DNA from: an uncultured Clostridia bacterium
Lineage (GTDB): Bacteria; Bacillota; Clostridia; Christensenellales; UBA3700
NCBI GenBank assembly: GCA_947038565.1
Contig: CAMQWP010000003.1
Span: forward strand, 1-64,000
Reading direction: 5' to 3'
DNA length: 64,000 bases
Shown: piece by piece, positions 7,486-17,178 of the stretch
How positions within the stretch are numbered: position 1 is the stretch's first letter
How the letters are laid out: every line of letters starts with the position of its first letter
The notes under the pieces: model-generated
The model's input: only the letters and a program-made list of their open reading frames with translations
Told to the model about the DNA's origin: nothing
Database searches by the model: none
Position numbers and translations under genes: made by a program

Positions 7486-8961
7486 TTAGGCATCTAATGC
7501 ACCTGACTTAGCGTCTTCTTTATTAGGCTTGCTATCGCCGAATTTCACAAAAGCCATGATTACAAAGGCAATAGCAATGCAAACTGATGCGAAAACGAAC
7601 ATCATATTATCATGAATATTCTCCATGACTAATCCTGCTAGAAACGGCGATATTGCCTGAGCAGACATCGCAGCAACGTAGTAATACCCTGTGAATTTTC
7701 CGACATTACCACCACGTGAAAGCTCACATACCATAGGCAATGTATTTACATTTACCATGACAAGACCAATACCCGCAAGCACGAAGCATATTCCTAGTCC
7801 GAAGCTATTTTCAGCACTTACGAAAAGGCAAGGTAAGAATGCAACACTTGCTATAAAGTACCCTATCAAGCTCGACTTTTTACGACCTATCTTTGATGAC
7901 AACCACGCTACTGGTAGCAGTGCTAAAGCCCCGCCGAAACCATTTGCAAAGTTGATCAACCCCACTCCGCTCGCTGGCATTCCTAGTACTGAAGTAGCAT
8001 AAACTGACATGTGCGATTTAACAGCATTATAACCCATAAACCAGAAAAATATTGATAGCAAAATCAGCACAAAACTTATTTTTTTACCTCTTGATAATTT
8101 CTCCGACCCTACTGATTCTTCTTCGTCAATGATGTTGTATTTTTTCTCATTTTCGTATCTTGTTTTGCACAATTTGTTCTCATTTACAAGCAGTGAATAC
8201 ATCATAAGAAACACGCACATTAGCGAAGCAAGCAATAAAAATAAGTTAATATATGAGCCATTTTCAGGAGCAAAAAAGGAGTAAATACCTATGGCTACAA
8301 ATCCGCCAACACCACCCGTAAAGTTGATCAGTGCATTACCTGATGAACGCAATGGTTTAGGAGTAATATCTGACATCAAAGCTACTGCTGGAGATCTGAA
8401 TGACGCCATCGCGACAAGCAGTAAGAATAGCACGCCAACAAAGCAAATTATAGAGATCGGGTTTGCGATAGTATTTTCTAACGCCATTTGAACACTAGCT
8501 TGATGCATTGCTAGCCTATAGCTCTCAAATAGCGGACTACTCTCCGCAAGCCCAGTGTAGATTCCGTCTAAGAATTTAGGGTCAAGAAACCCCTTTTCAA
8601 CCAGAGTATTTGCATCTAGAATACCGCCATTCACTAGTGACTGAAACTGCACATTTTCTATCAATGCAAGAACAATAAGGAGTATACTAGCCGACACAGT
8701 TCCTATAATTATAAAGGGAGTACGTCTACCAAACGTTCTACCGCGACTTCGGTCAGAAAGTCCACCGAATAGAGGCAACAGAATGACCGCGAGCAAGTTG
8801 TCAAGACCCATGATAAGACCACGCATAGAGTCGGAAAGACCATAAGTACGCTCAAGCAGTATAGGCACAGCAAAGTCATACACTTCCCAAAATAGCATAA
8901 CAATAAGAAACGCAATTCCAATACGGCACACGGAAAATTTATTTAATTTTAATTTATCCAT
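7486..8961 (-). CDS. MFS transporter, probable sugar importer
   Basis: 491 residues from the chosen start (ATG 8961, preceded by AGGAG at 8 bases; a longer frame begins at 9000 without support). About 12 membrane segments. The loop 2-3 signature is clear as GGLSDRSRGRTFGRRTPF. There is a large extracytoplasmic insertion after segment 3 and a central charged loop near residues 270-310. The resemblance is to GPH/SLC45-like sugar:cation symporters. Position upstream of GH20 on the same strand (173-base gap) suggests import of HexNAc-containing sugars. The substrate is inference. Confidence 0.78.
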   Translation of the reverse strand: MDKLKLNKFSVCRIGIAFLIVMLFWEVYDFAVPILLERTYGLSDSMRGLIMGLDNLLAVILLPLFGGLSDRSRGRTFGRRTPFIIIGTVSASILLIVLALIENVQFQSLVNGGILDANTLVEKGFLDPKFLDGIYTGLAESSPLFESYRLAMHQASVQMALENTIANPISIICFVGVLFLLLVAMASFRSPAVALMSDITPKPLRSSGNALINFTGGVGGFVAIGIYSFFAPENGSYINLFLLLASLMCVFLMMYSLLVNENKLCKTRYENEKKYNIIDEEESVGSEKLSRGKKISFVLILLSIFFWFMGYNAVKSHMSVYATSVLGMPASGVGLINFANGFGGALALLPVAWLSSKIGRKKSSLIGYFIASVAFLPCLFVSAENSFGLGICFVLAGIGLVMVNVNTLPMVCELSRGGNVGKFTGYYYVAAMSAQAISPFLAGLVMENIHDNMMFVFASVCIAIAFVIMAFVKFGDSKPNKEDAKSGALDA

Positions 8962-9147
8962 AGTGTTTTCTCCTAGCGTACTGATACAGACAAATAGCAT
9001 TCGATATCGCTTTTCATTACAAATAAAAGCAATTAAAAGACCTTGTATATATCCAATAATTATTATTTTAATTTATTTTAAAGTACTATAACATTATACC
9101 AATTTTGGACGATAATATCAAATCATTATGGTCAATATATGAAAAAA

Positions 9148-9178
9148 ATATGACTGCTATAGTTTTCAGCAGTCATAT
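9148..9178 (-). terminator. terminator of the SSB-like gene
   Basis: ATATGACTGCT and AGCAGTCATAT pair around a 9-base loop. On the minus strand a run of T follows. Confidence 0.8.
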
Positions 9179-9220
9179 TTTGTCAAAAGTTCATTAAAAA
9201 AGCTCGGTTTTCGAAAGTTA

Positions 9221-9877
9221 TCACATTATGCACTCATTCTCTACGTCATGAGTTACCTGATCTACTTCGGCAGTGATCTTACTTACAGACACTTCATACG
9301 CAGTCCTAGAAGATATTTCACCCTCTTGATTAGTCTTCTGATAGGTCCGACTCTGGATACGACCATGGACAGTTATTTTCGTGCCGACTGGCATGTTTTT
9401 GATATATCTCGCATTCCTACCCCAAGTAATGCAAGGTATATAATCTGACTTATTATAAGCACGATTCACAGCTAGCAACATGTCACAAATCTCTCTTTTA
9501 AAAGGCGTAGTACGGTAAATAGGTTCTTTACAAATATAGCCTGAAATCTCGATTTCATTTGAGCTAACGCAAGCTTCTTTGCTGACAATGTCCCTTACAA
9601 ATACTGTAAGCATAAGCCTACTTCTATCGTCTACCATCTTGTTGTAAGATCTGAATTGACCCTGCAACGATACCTCGTCACCGACAGTGATATCATTCTC
9701 TATAATAAGGCGTTCTGAGATAGTAATAGGTAAAATATCTACCTGCTCACTTAGTCTAGTAACCTGAAGTTTTGTCTCATAAAATCCCTCTCCGAATACC
9801 TCGTGAGAGAACTCTGGCACCTCTAAAATAGTACCTGTCAATGTAAGTTTGTTGTTGCTCATCTGTTCGTAATTCAT
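9221..9877 (-). CDS. single-stranded DNA-binding protein-like, two OB folds
   Basis: 218 residues. The C-terminal half (about 105-205) has the SSB pattern: EISGYICKEPIYR, then YIPCITWGRNARYI and GTKITVHGRIQSRTYQ, ending with a strand EVSVSKI. The N-terminal half looks like a second, divergent OB fold. Clostridia commonly carry such an SSB-like protein beside canonical SSB. It lacks the acidic DDDIPF-type tail of replicative SSB. The start ATG has GGAGGG. It is monocistronic, with a terminator downstream. A role in DNA binding is likely; the exact process is unknown. Confidence 0.7.
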   Translation of the reverse strand: MNYEQMSNNKLTLTGTILEVPEFSHEVFGEGFYETKLQVTRLSEQVDILPITISERLIIENDITVGDEVSLQGQFRSYNKMVDDRSRLMLTVFVRDIVSKEACVSSNEIEISGYICKEPIYRTTPFKREICDMLLAVNRAYNKSDYIPCITWGRNARYIKNMPVGTKITVHGRIQSRTYQKTNQEGEISSRTAYEVSVSKITAEVDQVTHDVENECIM

Positions 9878-9986
9878 AAACCCTCCAAATATTTTTCTGT
9901 TATTTATAATATTCTATCTAATATATTATATAAATTGTATATCTTATATATACCAATAATGCATATATTTTTTAGCAATTTAGTAG

Positions 9987-10751
9987 TTATTTTTTATGCT
10001 GTCTACCGTTGTTATCTATCATGTAATTGTCAGCGTGGATCATACCGCTAACAGTGCTGAAACTATACCCCTCAGCTAGTAGATAATCTATAACTGATGG
10101 CAGTGCCTCCACTACGTAATCCGAGTTATTGTGGAAGAGTATTACTGATCCATGCTCTAACCTTGACTTAACTCTATTCAGTATCTCGTTAGGGCGTATT
10201 CCTTTCCAGTCGAGAGTGTCTATATTCCACTGGATAGTACTCATATTCTTGCTACTGATAGTATCTATTAATTGATTATTATAATCGCCGAATGGAGCTC
10301 TAAAAACTTTAGGCGTAATACCCGTTAGCTTTTCCACACCATCATTGACATAGTCTATCTCATCATGGATCGCGTCGACAGTTAGCGTCGACATTTTTAA
10401 GTGGTTATGGCTATGATTACCTATTTCGTAACCAGCCTTATGTATATTTACTACTTCATCAGGATATTTATCTACCCAAAATCCTACAAGGAAGAATGTA
10501 GCAGTCACACCTTTAGCCTCTAGAATCTCCATTATCTTACTTGTTTTATCAGCACCCCACGCCGCATCGAAAGTCAATGCAACTGATTTAGCCTCACCGG
10601 TGTCTACCGAGTAAATAGGCAAATGCCTACCACTAGAAGTAGTCATAACCGTATTATAACCAACGGAAACGACCCCCGCAATGAACACTGCCAACATAGC
10701 AACTACTGCTAATACTTTATAAATACTATCTCTCTTAATACAGACTATCAC
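9987..10751 (-). CDS. pdaB: polysaccharide deacetylase, PdaB-like sporulation protein
   Basis: 254 residues. An N-terminal membrane anchor (about 12-32) is followed by a NodB domain: SVALTFDAAWGADKT (motif 1 in the TFDAAWG form seen in sporulation PdaB proteins), GNHSHNHLKM (motif 2, two His metal ligands), FRAPFGDYN (motif 3) and a C-terminal VILFHNN. The family removes acetyl groups from peptidoglycan sugars; PdaB is needed for spore stability in Bacillus. The start is GTG at 10751 with GAGGGTGG upstream. Other sporulation genes in the window support the assignment; the choice of PdaB over vegetative relatives is moderate. Confidence 0.75.
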   Translation of the reverse strand: MIVCIKRDSIYKVLAVVAMLAVFIAGVVSVGYNTVMTTSSGRHLPIYSVDTGEAKSVALTFDAAWGADKTSKIMEILEAKGVTATFFLVGFWVDKYPDEVVNIHKAGYEIGNHSHNHLKMSTLTVDAIHDEIDYVNDGVEKLTGITPKVFRAPFGDYNNQLIDTISSKNMSTIQWNIDTLDWKGIRPNEILNRVKSRLEHGSVILFHNNSDYVVEALPSVIDYLLAEGYSFSTVSGMIHADNYMIDNNGRQHKK

Positions 10752-10990
10752 ATGCCACCCTCATATTATATATTATTTACTATGACGAATAGCGGAAACA
10801 TTTGTCGAATAATGACTAATACACAAACTGTTTTCACTCGTCATAGAATAATATACTAGACTATACTTGATAATATACCAAACGTTACAAACAATTTGAT
10901 ATAGATGATGTACAAGGCATAATAACTCATGAACAATCAATGAAAAATACGCACTACAAAGAATAAATTCACGAATTGAAAATAAAAAAT

Positions 10991-11010
10991 ACGCCCCTTT
11001 TATAGGGCGT
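10991..11010 (-). terminator. second hairpin downstream of the ncRNA
   Basis: ACGCCC and GGGCGT pair around an 8-base loop; the minus strand continues with six T. It backs up the terminator at 11043-11074 and separates the RNA gene from pdaB. Confidence 0.7.
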
Positions 11011-11034
11011 AAGTGAAGTGCGGATATTGCATAT

Positions 11035-11293
11035 TAAAAAACATAGAGACACGCGATAAATCGCATGCCTCTATTACCGCATATAGCGTGTAGTACCACA
11101 ATGACCGTTTTAACAGTTAATTGAAACCCCGACAATCGAGGTGGGTTAGCTCACGTCTTTCGCTGTCTTCCCCTGCCGTAATCCACGAACGTATCGCTGG
11201 ATCGAGGGCGTGACATTGACAAGAGCGACTCGCAATCCCTTGTTATAAATGTGGTTACAAATGTAACTGCTATCGTATCTCATAGTTATCTAC
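11035..11293 (-). ncRNA. structured non-coding RNA, family not identified
   Basis: A G+C-rich island without a reading frame in AT-rich surroundings. It has a strong minus-strand promoter at one end and an intrinsic terminator (11043-11074, then six T) at the other, giving a transcript of about 250-260 bases. The core closes on itself: ATAGC (11273-11269) with GCTAT (11087-11083), and GTAACCACA with TGTGGTAC. Inner elements include an ATTG/CAAT continuation of the stem and a CCTCGA-TTG-TCGGGG hairpin. Size and closing stem resemble the Firmicute raiA-motif RNA or a 6S-type RNA. I could not find tmRNA, RNase P or SRP signatures. It is not a riboswitch for pdaB, since terminators intervene. Confidence 0.7.
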
Positions 11294-11299
11294 AAGAAT

Positions 11300-11328
11300 A
11301 GTATAGCATAAGTTGCGAAGTAAGGCAA
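11300..11328 (-). promoter_or_regulatory. promoter of the ncRNA
   Basis: TTGCCT (11328-11323), 17-base spacer, TATACT (11305-11300) on the minus strand; transcription would begin near 11293. Confidence 0.75.
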
Positions 11329-11434
11329 TAGATATTGAAATTATTTTACATAAAATAATGAAAAATTTAACAAATACAAATTGACCAATAGTTAATAATC
11401 ATATGCGGATAATGATAAATATCAAAGGATATTA

Positions 11435-12370
11435 TCAGTATTTATCATGCACTACTGTTTTAGAATTTACAACAGTATCAGGATCAATATAATATTTTTC
11501 TTCCTTAACTCTGTAGTACGCGACTAACTCTACTGCTACTAGTAGCACGTGGAAGACACTTAGAGAGATAATTGCTCCTATACCGAAAGTTACGAAACCG
11601 AACACTACAGTAAAAGCGTAAGTACCAAAGAACGTAATGATGTACTGACCAAAATATCTAATGATATTCTTTTTATTAAGCACAACTGCATCTTTAAGGC
11701 TCTTGAAAACCCCTTTATCCTCTTTAACATACATAGGCAGCCAAAGTATTAGCACGCTGTGTTTTAAAGCAAAAAGTAGTATACTAACAACCAAAATCAT
11801 GATAATACCAAGCCAGATAGAGAACATAAAGAATAGTGCACCTATCCCCCACAATATCAAACCCATGATAACGTAATACGGAATACTTATAAGAGCATCA
11901 ACCATACTGTAACCTATTGCTTTTTTTAAGTTCACGATAAGATTTGAAGTAAAACCAAAACGGCTATTACTATTCATAAAGTTATTAAGAACGTCAGCAG
12001 TAGGTATTCTAGCCACATTGATAAGTGCTTTTGATATAAAAACGAATACAGCAAATAATGAAGAGGCAAGCACTACGTTATGAGTATTATCCACAAAAAT
12101 CTGAGATACGGCACTAAAATCCATTTTTACTTGTTCGAAAGCTAATGACTGAATAGTCAAATCACCTGCAAAGAGTGATCTAGCAGCATCACCGATATGT
12201 TCAAAGAACTGCATGTTATTGATACCTTGAATGATCGGCTCAATCACTGAATAGACAGCGGAAAAAGTAAGCGCTGAAAGCATCAAAAGCACTATGGAAA
12301 TAAAAAGCAATGACTTGTACACTAATGAAAATCTTGAGGACATGATCCTAAATGAATGTCTAAGTTCCAT
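11435..12370 (-). CDS. multipass membrane protein, unknown
   Basis: 311 residues with about six hydrophobic segments (roughly 18-40, 95-118, 150-200 as a pair or triple, 235-285). No motif I recognise. It lies 11 bases after a second membrane protein gene of similar build (12382-13194), and the pair is probably one operon. Both have an N-terminal amphipathic stretch, a long extracytoplasmic region after segment 1 and a basic segment (VFKSLKDAVVLNKKNIIRYF) like those of Firmicute membrane-integrity or export-related proteins. The start ATG follows AAGGGGGT. Function unknown. Confidence 0.8.
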   Translation of the reverse strand: MELRHSFRIMSSRFSLVYKSLLFISIVLLMLSALTFSAVYSVIEPIIQGINNMQFFEHIGDAARSLFAGDLTIQSLAFEQVKMDFSAVSQIFVDNTHNVVLASSLFAVFVFISKALINVARIPTADVLNNFMNSNSRFGFTSNLIVNLKKAIGYSMVDALISIPYYVIMGLILWGIGALFFMFSIWLGIIMILVVSILLFALKHSVLILWLPMYVKEDKGVFKSLKDAVVLNKKNIIRYFGQYIITFFGTYAFTVVFGFVTFGIGAIISLSVFHVLLVAVELVAYYRVKEEKYYIDPDTVVNSKTVVHDKY

Positions 12371-12381
12371 AATATACCCCC

Positions 12382-13194
12382 TTAGTTGAACACATATTTG
12401 TTCTTTAAATCGTCTCTATCTACGTCAGCAATGTCGAAATATGTTACATATAAAAACGAGATATAGTAAGAAAAAGTTAGCAAGAAGAAAAAAGGATAGA
12501 TGATAATTCTCCACCAGTAATCAAAAGCTGCAAGAGCTGATAACGCTGCATAAGGAATAATCATAGGGAATATTATTGCAAAAAGCATTTTAATATAATG
12601 ACCTTTTACCATACTCATCGACTCTGCAAGAGCGCGACGCAATCCAAGACCAGTCACAGACATCGTCGGAATAGCAAGACAGAAAATAGCAAAAAGCATA
12701 ACGACCGTAAGCATTGCTAGAATATTAGTAATAATCGTCATTGTTAAAGCACCATTTATTTCAGGGATTACCTTCACCCACAAGAAAGTGGTAGAAGTAC
12801 AGAACACTGCATACAGCTGAGATATAATGAGTATTACAATTACAGATTTAAGTATAAGTATGAAGTTATTATTTATCCTTCGATTAAAGTTTTTAAAGTC
12901 AAGCACTCCTAAACGCATATGCCTAGATACCATACCGCAAGCACCGCTTATAAAAACTATAATCAGTGGAATGCAAAGCAATGATATAAGTAGCATTCTC
13001 CATTTAAGCTCACTCTGGTCGAAGAAAATTTGACCGAACGAGTCGTAGTTTGCGTCTTTAAATCCTACGAAGAATCTAACCATCGAGCTAGGCTCTGTGG
13101 TCAAGCCCAGTATAATGGACGGAACTAACAGAACAGCAAAAAGGCTAAGAAAATTTTTAGTCATGTACTGTAGAGACAGTTTAATATATCTCAT
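12382..13194 (-). CDS. multipass membrane protein, unknown
   Basis: 270 residues, about six hydrophobic segments, with an extracytoplasmic stretch after the first. A segment reading GLGLRRALAESMSMVKGHY parallels the basic segment of the downstream partner, suggesting the two are distant paralogues. The start has GAGGTG. First gene of the two-gene unit. No function can be assigned. Confidence 0.8.
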   Translation of the reverse strand: MRYIKLSLQYMTKNFLSLFAVLLVPSIILGLTTEPSSMVRFFVGFKDANYDSFGQIFFDQSELKWRMLLISLLCIPLIIVFISGACGMVSRHMRLGVLDFKNFNRRINNNFILILKSVIVILIISQLYAVFCTSTTFLWVKVIPEINGALTMTIITNILAMLTVVMLFAIFCLAIPTMSVTGLGLRRALAESMSMVKGHYIKMLFAIIFPMIIPYAALSALAAFDYWWRIIIYPFFFLLTFSYYISFLYVTYFDIADVDRDDLKNKYVFN

Positions 13195-13409
13195 AATAAC
13201 ACCTCACACTCTAGTAAACTTGATAACAACTACACACCTATCGCGGGTAAAACGCTCGCAATAATTATATAATTATTATATATCTATATGTATATAGATT
13301 ATTTTGCTATGCACAAAACGAAAAATGTTAGTGCATTGATTACTATCCACACTACTCTACAATTTTTGCTTAGTAGTGATAAAAACTTATGTTGTTATAT
13401 GTCTTAATT

Positions 13410-14045
13410 TTAGAATAAATTTACGAGCCCTGCGACACTATCGCACTCAGCGACAATACCCTCAGCACGCATTTCTACGATATCCCCAAACCCATACACG
13501 CAAGCAAGGCAGTCGATACCGACATACTTTGCACCTCTTACGTCATAGACTGAGTCACCTATCATGAGAGCACTACTCTTATCAGCACCCGACCTTGCGA
13601 TCGCATACTCTAGTACTTGCTCTTTCTCTATCCTACCTTCATCGTAATTAGCACCACAAATATCGTCGAAAAGATGAGCAATGCCAAGACTTTCTAATAT
13701 CTGAATAGCAGTCGCCTGACCCTTGCTAGTGGCAATGCACATGTAATATCCTTTTGCACGAATAGCAGTAAGAACATCACCGATGCCGTCAAATAACTGA
13801 TCAGTAAGTCCCGAATTTTTATAAGGGACTCTGTACAACTCCACCGCCTCATTAGCCTTATCAACATCGCCTAAAAGTTTTAAGAATGTAGTTATAAGCG
13901 GAGGCCCGATATAGTTAGCGTAATTGACATTAGGTATATTCAGTCCGTAGTGATCAAAGACGCTCGCAAAAGCCACAGAACAGCCAGGAAGTGAATTTAA
14001 TATAGTACCATCAAGATCCCAAAACAAATATTTGTATTCTCGCAT
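13410..14045 (-). CDS. HAD hydrolase, phosphoglycolate phosphatase-like
   Basis: 211 residues from ATG 14045, which has GGAGA six bases upstream (a longer start at 14057 does not). All HAD motifs are present: FWDLDGTILNS (motif I), CIATSKG (motif II), Lys in the RIEKEQV stretch (motif III) and MIGDSVYDVRGA (motif IV). The helical cap lies between motifs I and II, so it is a subfamily I (Gph/PpaX type) phosphatase. The substrate is not certain. It is downstream of valS on the same strand, 50 bases away. Confidence 0.85.
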   Translation of the reverse strand: MREYKYLFWDLDGTILNSLPGCSVAFASVFDHYGLNIPNVNYANYIGPPLITTFLKLLGDVDKANEAVELYRVPYKNSGLTDQLFDGIGDVLTAIRAKGYYMCIATSKGQATAIQILESLGIAHLFDDICGANYDEGRIEKEQVLEYAIARSGADKSSALMIGDSVYDVRGAKYVGIDCLACVYGFGDIVEMRAEGIVAECDSVAGLVNLF

Positions 14046-14109
14046 GTAGTTCTCCATAAGCTATTTTTATAGCTACTATTTATCTGCTAAATGTACAGTG
14101 AAACTCGAG

Positions 14110-16746
14110 TTATTTTGCTAGTGTTAGCTCAGCAAGCTGGGCATTTAGCTTATCACGAAGTGCAATGTAGCTAGCAAGTTTCTCTTTCTCCTTGTCAATA
14201 AGTGACTTTGGTGCACGAGCAACAAATCCAGTATTAGCAAGCATTTTCTCCGCTCTAGCTATTTCACTTTCCGTATCGACTAATTCTTTTGTTATCCTAG
14301 CGATCTCTTTATCAGTGTCTATAAGGTCGCCAAGCGGTACAATAATATCGCCAAACGCACTTATGATAACACTACTTTTCTCAGTCACATCATGGCGACT
14401 ATTTACATACTCTACACTCTCGATATTTGCCATCTTGATGATGTAAGGTAAGATATTATCTATCTCTTTAGTACCATTAGTCGGTGCGATTATTAGCTTA
14501 ATTTTGCGTGATGGTTTTACGTCCATCTCTAGTCTTAGATTACGGATATTCTTAATGATATCCATTACGTTCTCCAAGCTAGCACGCTCATTCTTGTAGT
14601 TGTATTTCTTGACTACTGTAGGCCATTCGCTTATCATGATACTCTTGAACTTGCCTTCAGTATTTCTATAAATCTCGTCAGTTACGAACGGGATAAATGG
14701 ATGTAGTAACTTCAATATCTTATCAAGTACATAGTTAAGTACAGTGATTGTATTAGCCTTGCGACTAGCGTTATCGCCGTGCAATGTCGACTTAGAAAGC
14801 TCAATATACCAGTCGCAGAAATCATTCCATACGAAGTCATATACCTTACTACAGCCGAGACCTAAGTCATACTTATCAAGGGCATTTGAACAGTCTTTGA
14901 TAGTATTATTTAGCTTAGATAATATCCATTTATCAGCAGGGCTAAGACGGAATGAACCCATCTCTTTCAGCTTAACGCCCTCGCTATTCATCATAACGAA
15001 ACGTGACGCGTTCCATACTTTATTGATAAAGTTACGACAGCTAACCACTTTTTCTTCTATAAACCTAGTGTCTCCACCAGGAGCGATACCCATTATAAGA
15101 CTCATACGCAAGCTATCCGCACCGTAGTTAGCGATAACGCCTAGCGGATCAATGCCGTTGCCTAGTGATTTGCTCATCTTACGACCTTCAGCATCACGAA
15201 CGATACCGTGGATCAATACTTCAGGGAAAGGAATCTCGCCCATATGCTCTATACCACTAAATATCATCCTAGCTACCCAGAAGAATATTATATCATAAGC
15301 AGTTACAAGTAGGCTTGTAGGATAGAAGTAATCAAGCTCATCATTCTTCTCAGGATAACCTAGAGTCGAGAATGGCCACAATGCACTAGAGAACCAAGTA
15401 TCAAGTACATCTTCATCTTGATGAATGTGAGAACTACCGCACTTACTACAAGTACAAGGCGTCTCTGCGCATACCATTATCTCACCGCAATCGTCGCAGT
15501 AGAAAGCAGGTATACGATGTCCCCACCATAGCTGACGTGAGATACACCAGTCTTTGATATTCTCCATCCAACTGAAATAAGTTTTGCTAAATCTTGCAGG
15601 AAGGAACTCAACTTTCTTTTGCTTAACTACCTTGATAGCAGGCTTAGCAAGAGGCTCCATCTTAACGTACCACTGTTTGCTAGTGATAGGCTCTACTACG
15701 CTATGACAGCGATAGCAAACACCTACATTATGAGCGTAAGGCTCTGTCTTCACAAGGAAACCGCCCGTCTCAAGATCAGCGACTATTTGACGTCTTGCAG
15801 TCATAGAATCAAGACCGCAGTACTTGCCTGCAAGCTCATTCATAGACCCGTCGTCATTCATAACGCGGATAATCTCTAAGTTATGTCTATTACCTACTTC
15901 AAAGTCATTAGGGTCGTGTGCAGGAGTGATCTTAACTGCTCCACTACCGAAGTCTTTCTCTACGTAATCATCCGCGATAATAGGGATAAGTTTGTCCATA
16001 AGTGGCAAGATCAAGCTCTTACCGACCATGCTCGCATATCTCTCATCAGTAGGATTGACAGCGACAGCAGTATCACCGACCATTGTCTCAGGACGAGTAG
16101 TAGCTACGACTAACTCACCGCTACCATCAGCAAGAGGGTATCTGATATGCCATAAGAAAGAGTCTTTTTCTTCGTACTCTACTTCGGCGTCACTAAGTGC
16201 AGTCTTACAAGACGGACACCAGTTAATTATCCTATCAGACTTATAGATAAGCCCTTTGTTATACAAGTCGATAAATACTTTTTTAACCGAGCTAGAAAGA
16301 TTATCGTCCATAGTGAAAGCCTCACGAGACCAGTCACAAGAGCTACCAAGTCTTTTAAGTTGCTCTACGATTCTACCACCGTATTGATCTTTCCACTGCC
16401 ATGCACGCTCTAAGAAACCATCACGACCGATATCAGCTTTAGTAATGCCCTCTGACTTCATTTTCTCAACGATTTTAACCTCCGTCGCAATAGACGCGTG
16501 GTCAGTACCGGGGATCCAAAGAGTAGAAAAACCTTGCAATCTCTTATACCTAACGATAGTATCCTGAATACTATTATTAAGAGCATGACCCATATGAAGT
16601 TGCCCAGTAATATTTGGAGGAGGGATAACTATAGAGAACGGTTCTTTGTGCTTGTCCACTTTAGCTTTAAAGTAACCTTTTTCCTCCCATTCTTTATATA
16701 ACTTCTCCTCGAACTCTTGAGGGCTATACGTTTTTGCCATCTTCAT
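14110..16746 (-). CDS. valS: valyl-tRNA synthetase
   Basis: 878 residues, normal length. Class I signatures: PPPNITGQLHMGHALN (HIGH) near residue 40-55 and GRKMSKSLGNGIDP (KMSKS) in the second half. Val-specific context includes WIPGTDHASIATE, the editing domain with VVATTRPETMVGDTAVAVNP, and WCISRQLWWGHRIPA. The C-terminus is the ValRS coiled coil rich in Lys/Glu (about 810-875). It charges tRNA-Val. ATG 16746 has GAGG 11 bases upstream. No T-box leader was seen in the 160-base gap upstream. Confidence 0.97.
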   Translation of the reverse strand: MKMAKTYSPQEFEEKLYKEWEEKGYFKAKVDKHKEPFSIVIPPPNITGQLHMGHALNNSIQDTIVRYKRLQGFSTLWIPGTDHASIATEVKIVEKMKSEGITKADIGRDGFLERAWQWKDQYGGRIVEQLKRLGSSCDWSREAFTMDDNLSSSVKKVFIDLYNKGLIYKSDRIINWCPSCKTALSDAEVEYEEKDSFLWHIRYPLADGSGELVVATTRPETMVGDTAVAVNPTDERYASMVGKSLILPLMDKLIPIIADDYVEKDFGSGAVKITPAHDPNDFEVGNRHNLEIIRVMNDDGSMNELAGKYCGLDSMTARRQIVADLETGGFLVKTEPYAHNVGVCYRCHSVVEPITSKQWYVKMEPLAKPAIKVVKQKKVEFLPARFSKTYFSWMENIKDWCISRQLWWGHRIPAFYCDDCGEIMVCAETPCTCSKCGSSHIHQDEDVLDTWFSSALWPFSTLGYPEKNDELDYFYPTSLLVTAYDIIFFWVARMIFSGIEHMGEIPFPEVLIHGIVRDAEGRKMSKSLGNGIDPLGVIANYGADSLRMSLIMGIAPGGDTRFIEEKVVSCRNFINKVWNASRFVMMNSEGVKLKEMGSFRLSPADKWILSKLNNTIKDCSNALDKYDLGLGCSKVYDFVWNDFCDWYIELSKSTLHGDNASRKANTITVLNYVLDKILKLLHPFIPFVTDEIYRNTEGKFKSIMISEWPTVVKKYNYKNERASLENVMDIIKNIRNLRLEMDVKPSRKIKLIIAPTNGTKEIDNILPYIIKMANIESVEYVNSRHDVTEKSSVIISAFGDIIVPLGDLIDTDKEIARITKELVDTESEIARAEKMLANTGFVARAPKSLIDKEKEKLASYIALRDKLNAQLAELTLAK

Positions 16747-16907
16747 AATCTTAATACCTCACATAAACTTTATAATTACCACAATAAATTGCGGTTTAAT
16801 GTATATTTTCTAAATCAATATAACTACTTTTCATCATTAATACCTGCGGATCAATCCACATTACATCAATGATCATCTGCAACATTTTATCCAAACACGA
16901 ACGCTCA

Positions 16908-17177
16908 CTAAACTAGGGAATTAACAGGAAGTGCTAATATCGCCATAAGTGAGCCAATGACGACGAGAGTGAGAGCAAAGACAATTACGCCATAGCAAAC
17001 TTTCACCATTTTCTCATCATTACCGCCTTTCATACGTTTCGTCATCTCGTAAGCTAACTTTGCACGAAAGATCATCACGAACACACCCAACACGATCAAT
17101 ACCATACCTACAATTACTATAGGATTTGCAAATCTCGACGCGTCGAACTCGAAGAAACTACCAGCAATACTAAGCAT
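16908..17177 (-). CDS. small two-TM membrane protein
   Basis: 89 residues with two clear hydrophobic segments (about 17-38 and 60-85) joined by a basic loop KLAYEMTKRMKGGNDEK. The start ATG follows GGTGAAG and lies 1 base after the pgsA stop, so the two are cotranscribed and probably coupled. Unknown function; a role linked to phospholipid synthesis is only suggested by position. Confidence 0.7.
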   Translation of the reverse strand: MLSIAGSFFEFDASRFANPIVIVGMVLIVLGVFVMIFRAKLAYEMTKRMKGGNDEKMVKVCYGVIVFALTLVVIGSLMAILALPVNSLV

Positions 17178-17178
17178 A

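Noticed and set aside
11035..11293. Riboswitch controlling pdaB, or tmRNA/RNase P/SRP RNA
   Set aside because: Two terminators lie between it and pdaB, and none of the hallmark sequences of those housekeeping RNAs was found.
16747..16907. T-box leader before valS
   Set aside because: No AGGGTGG-like or specifier structure seen in the short gap; the same holds upstream of argS.
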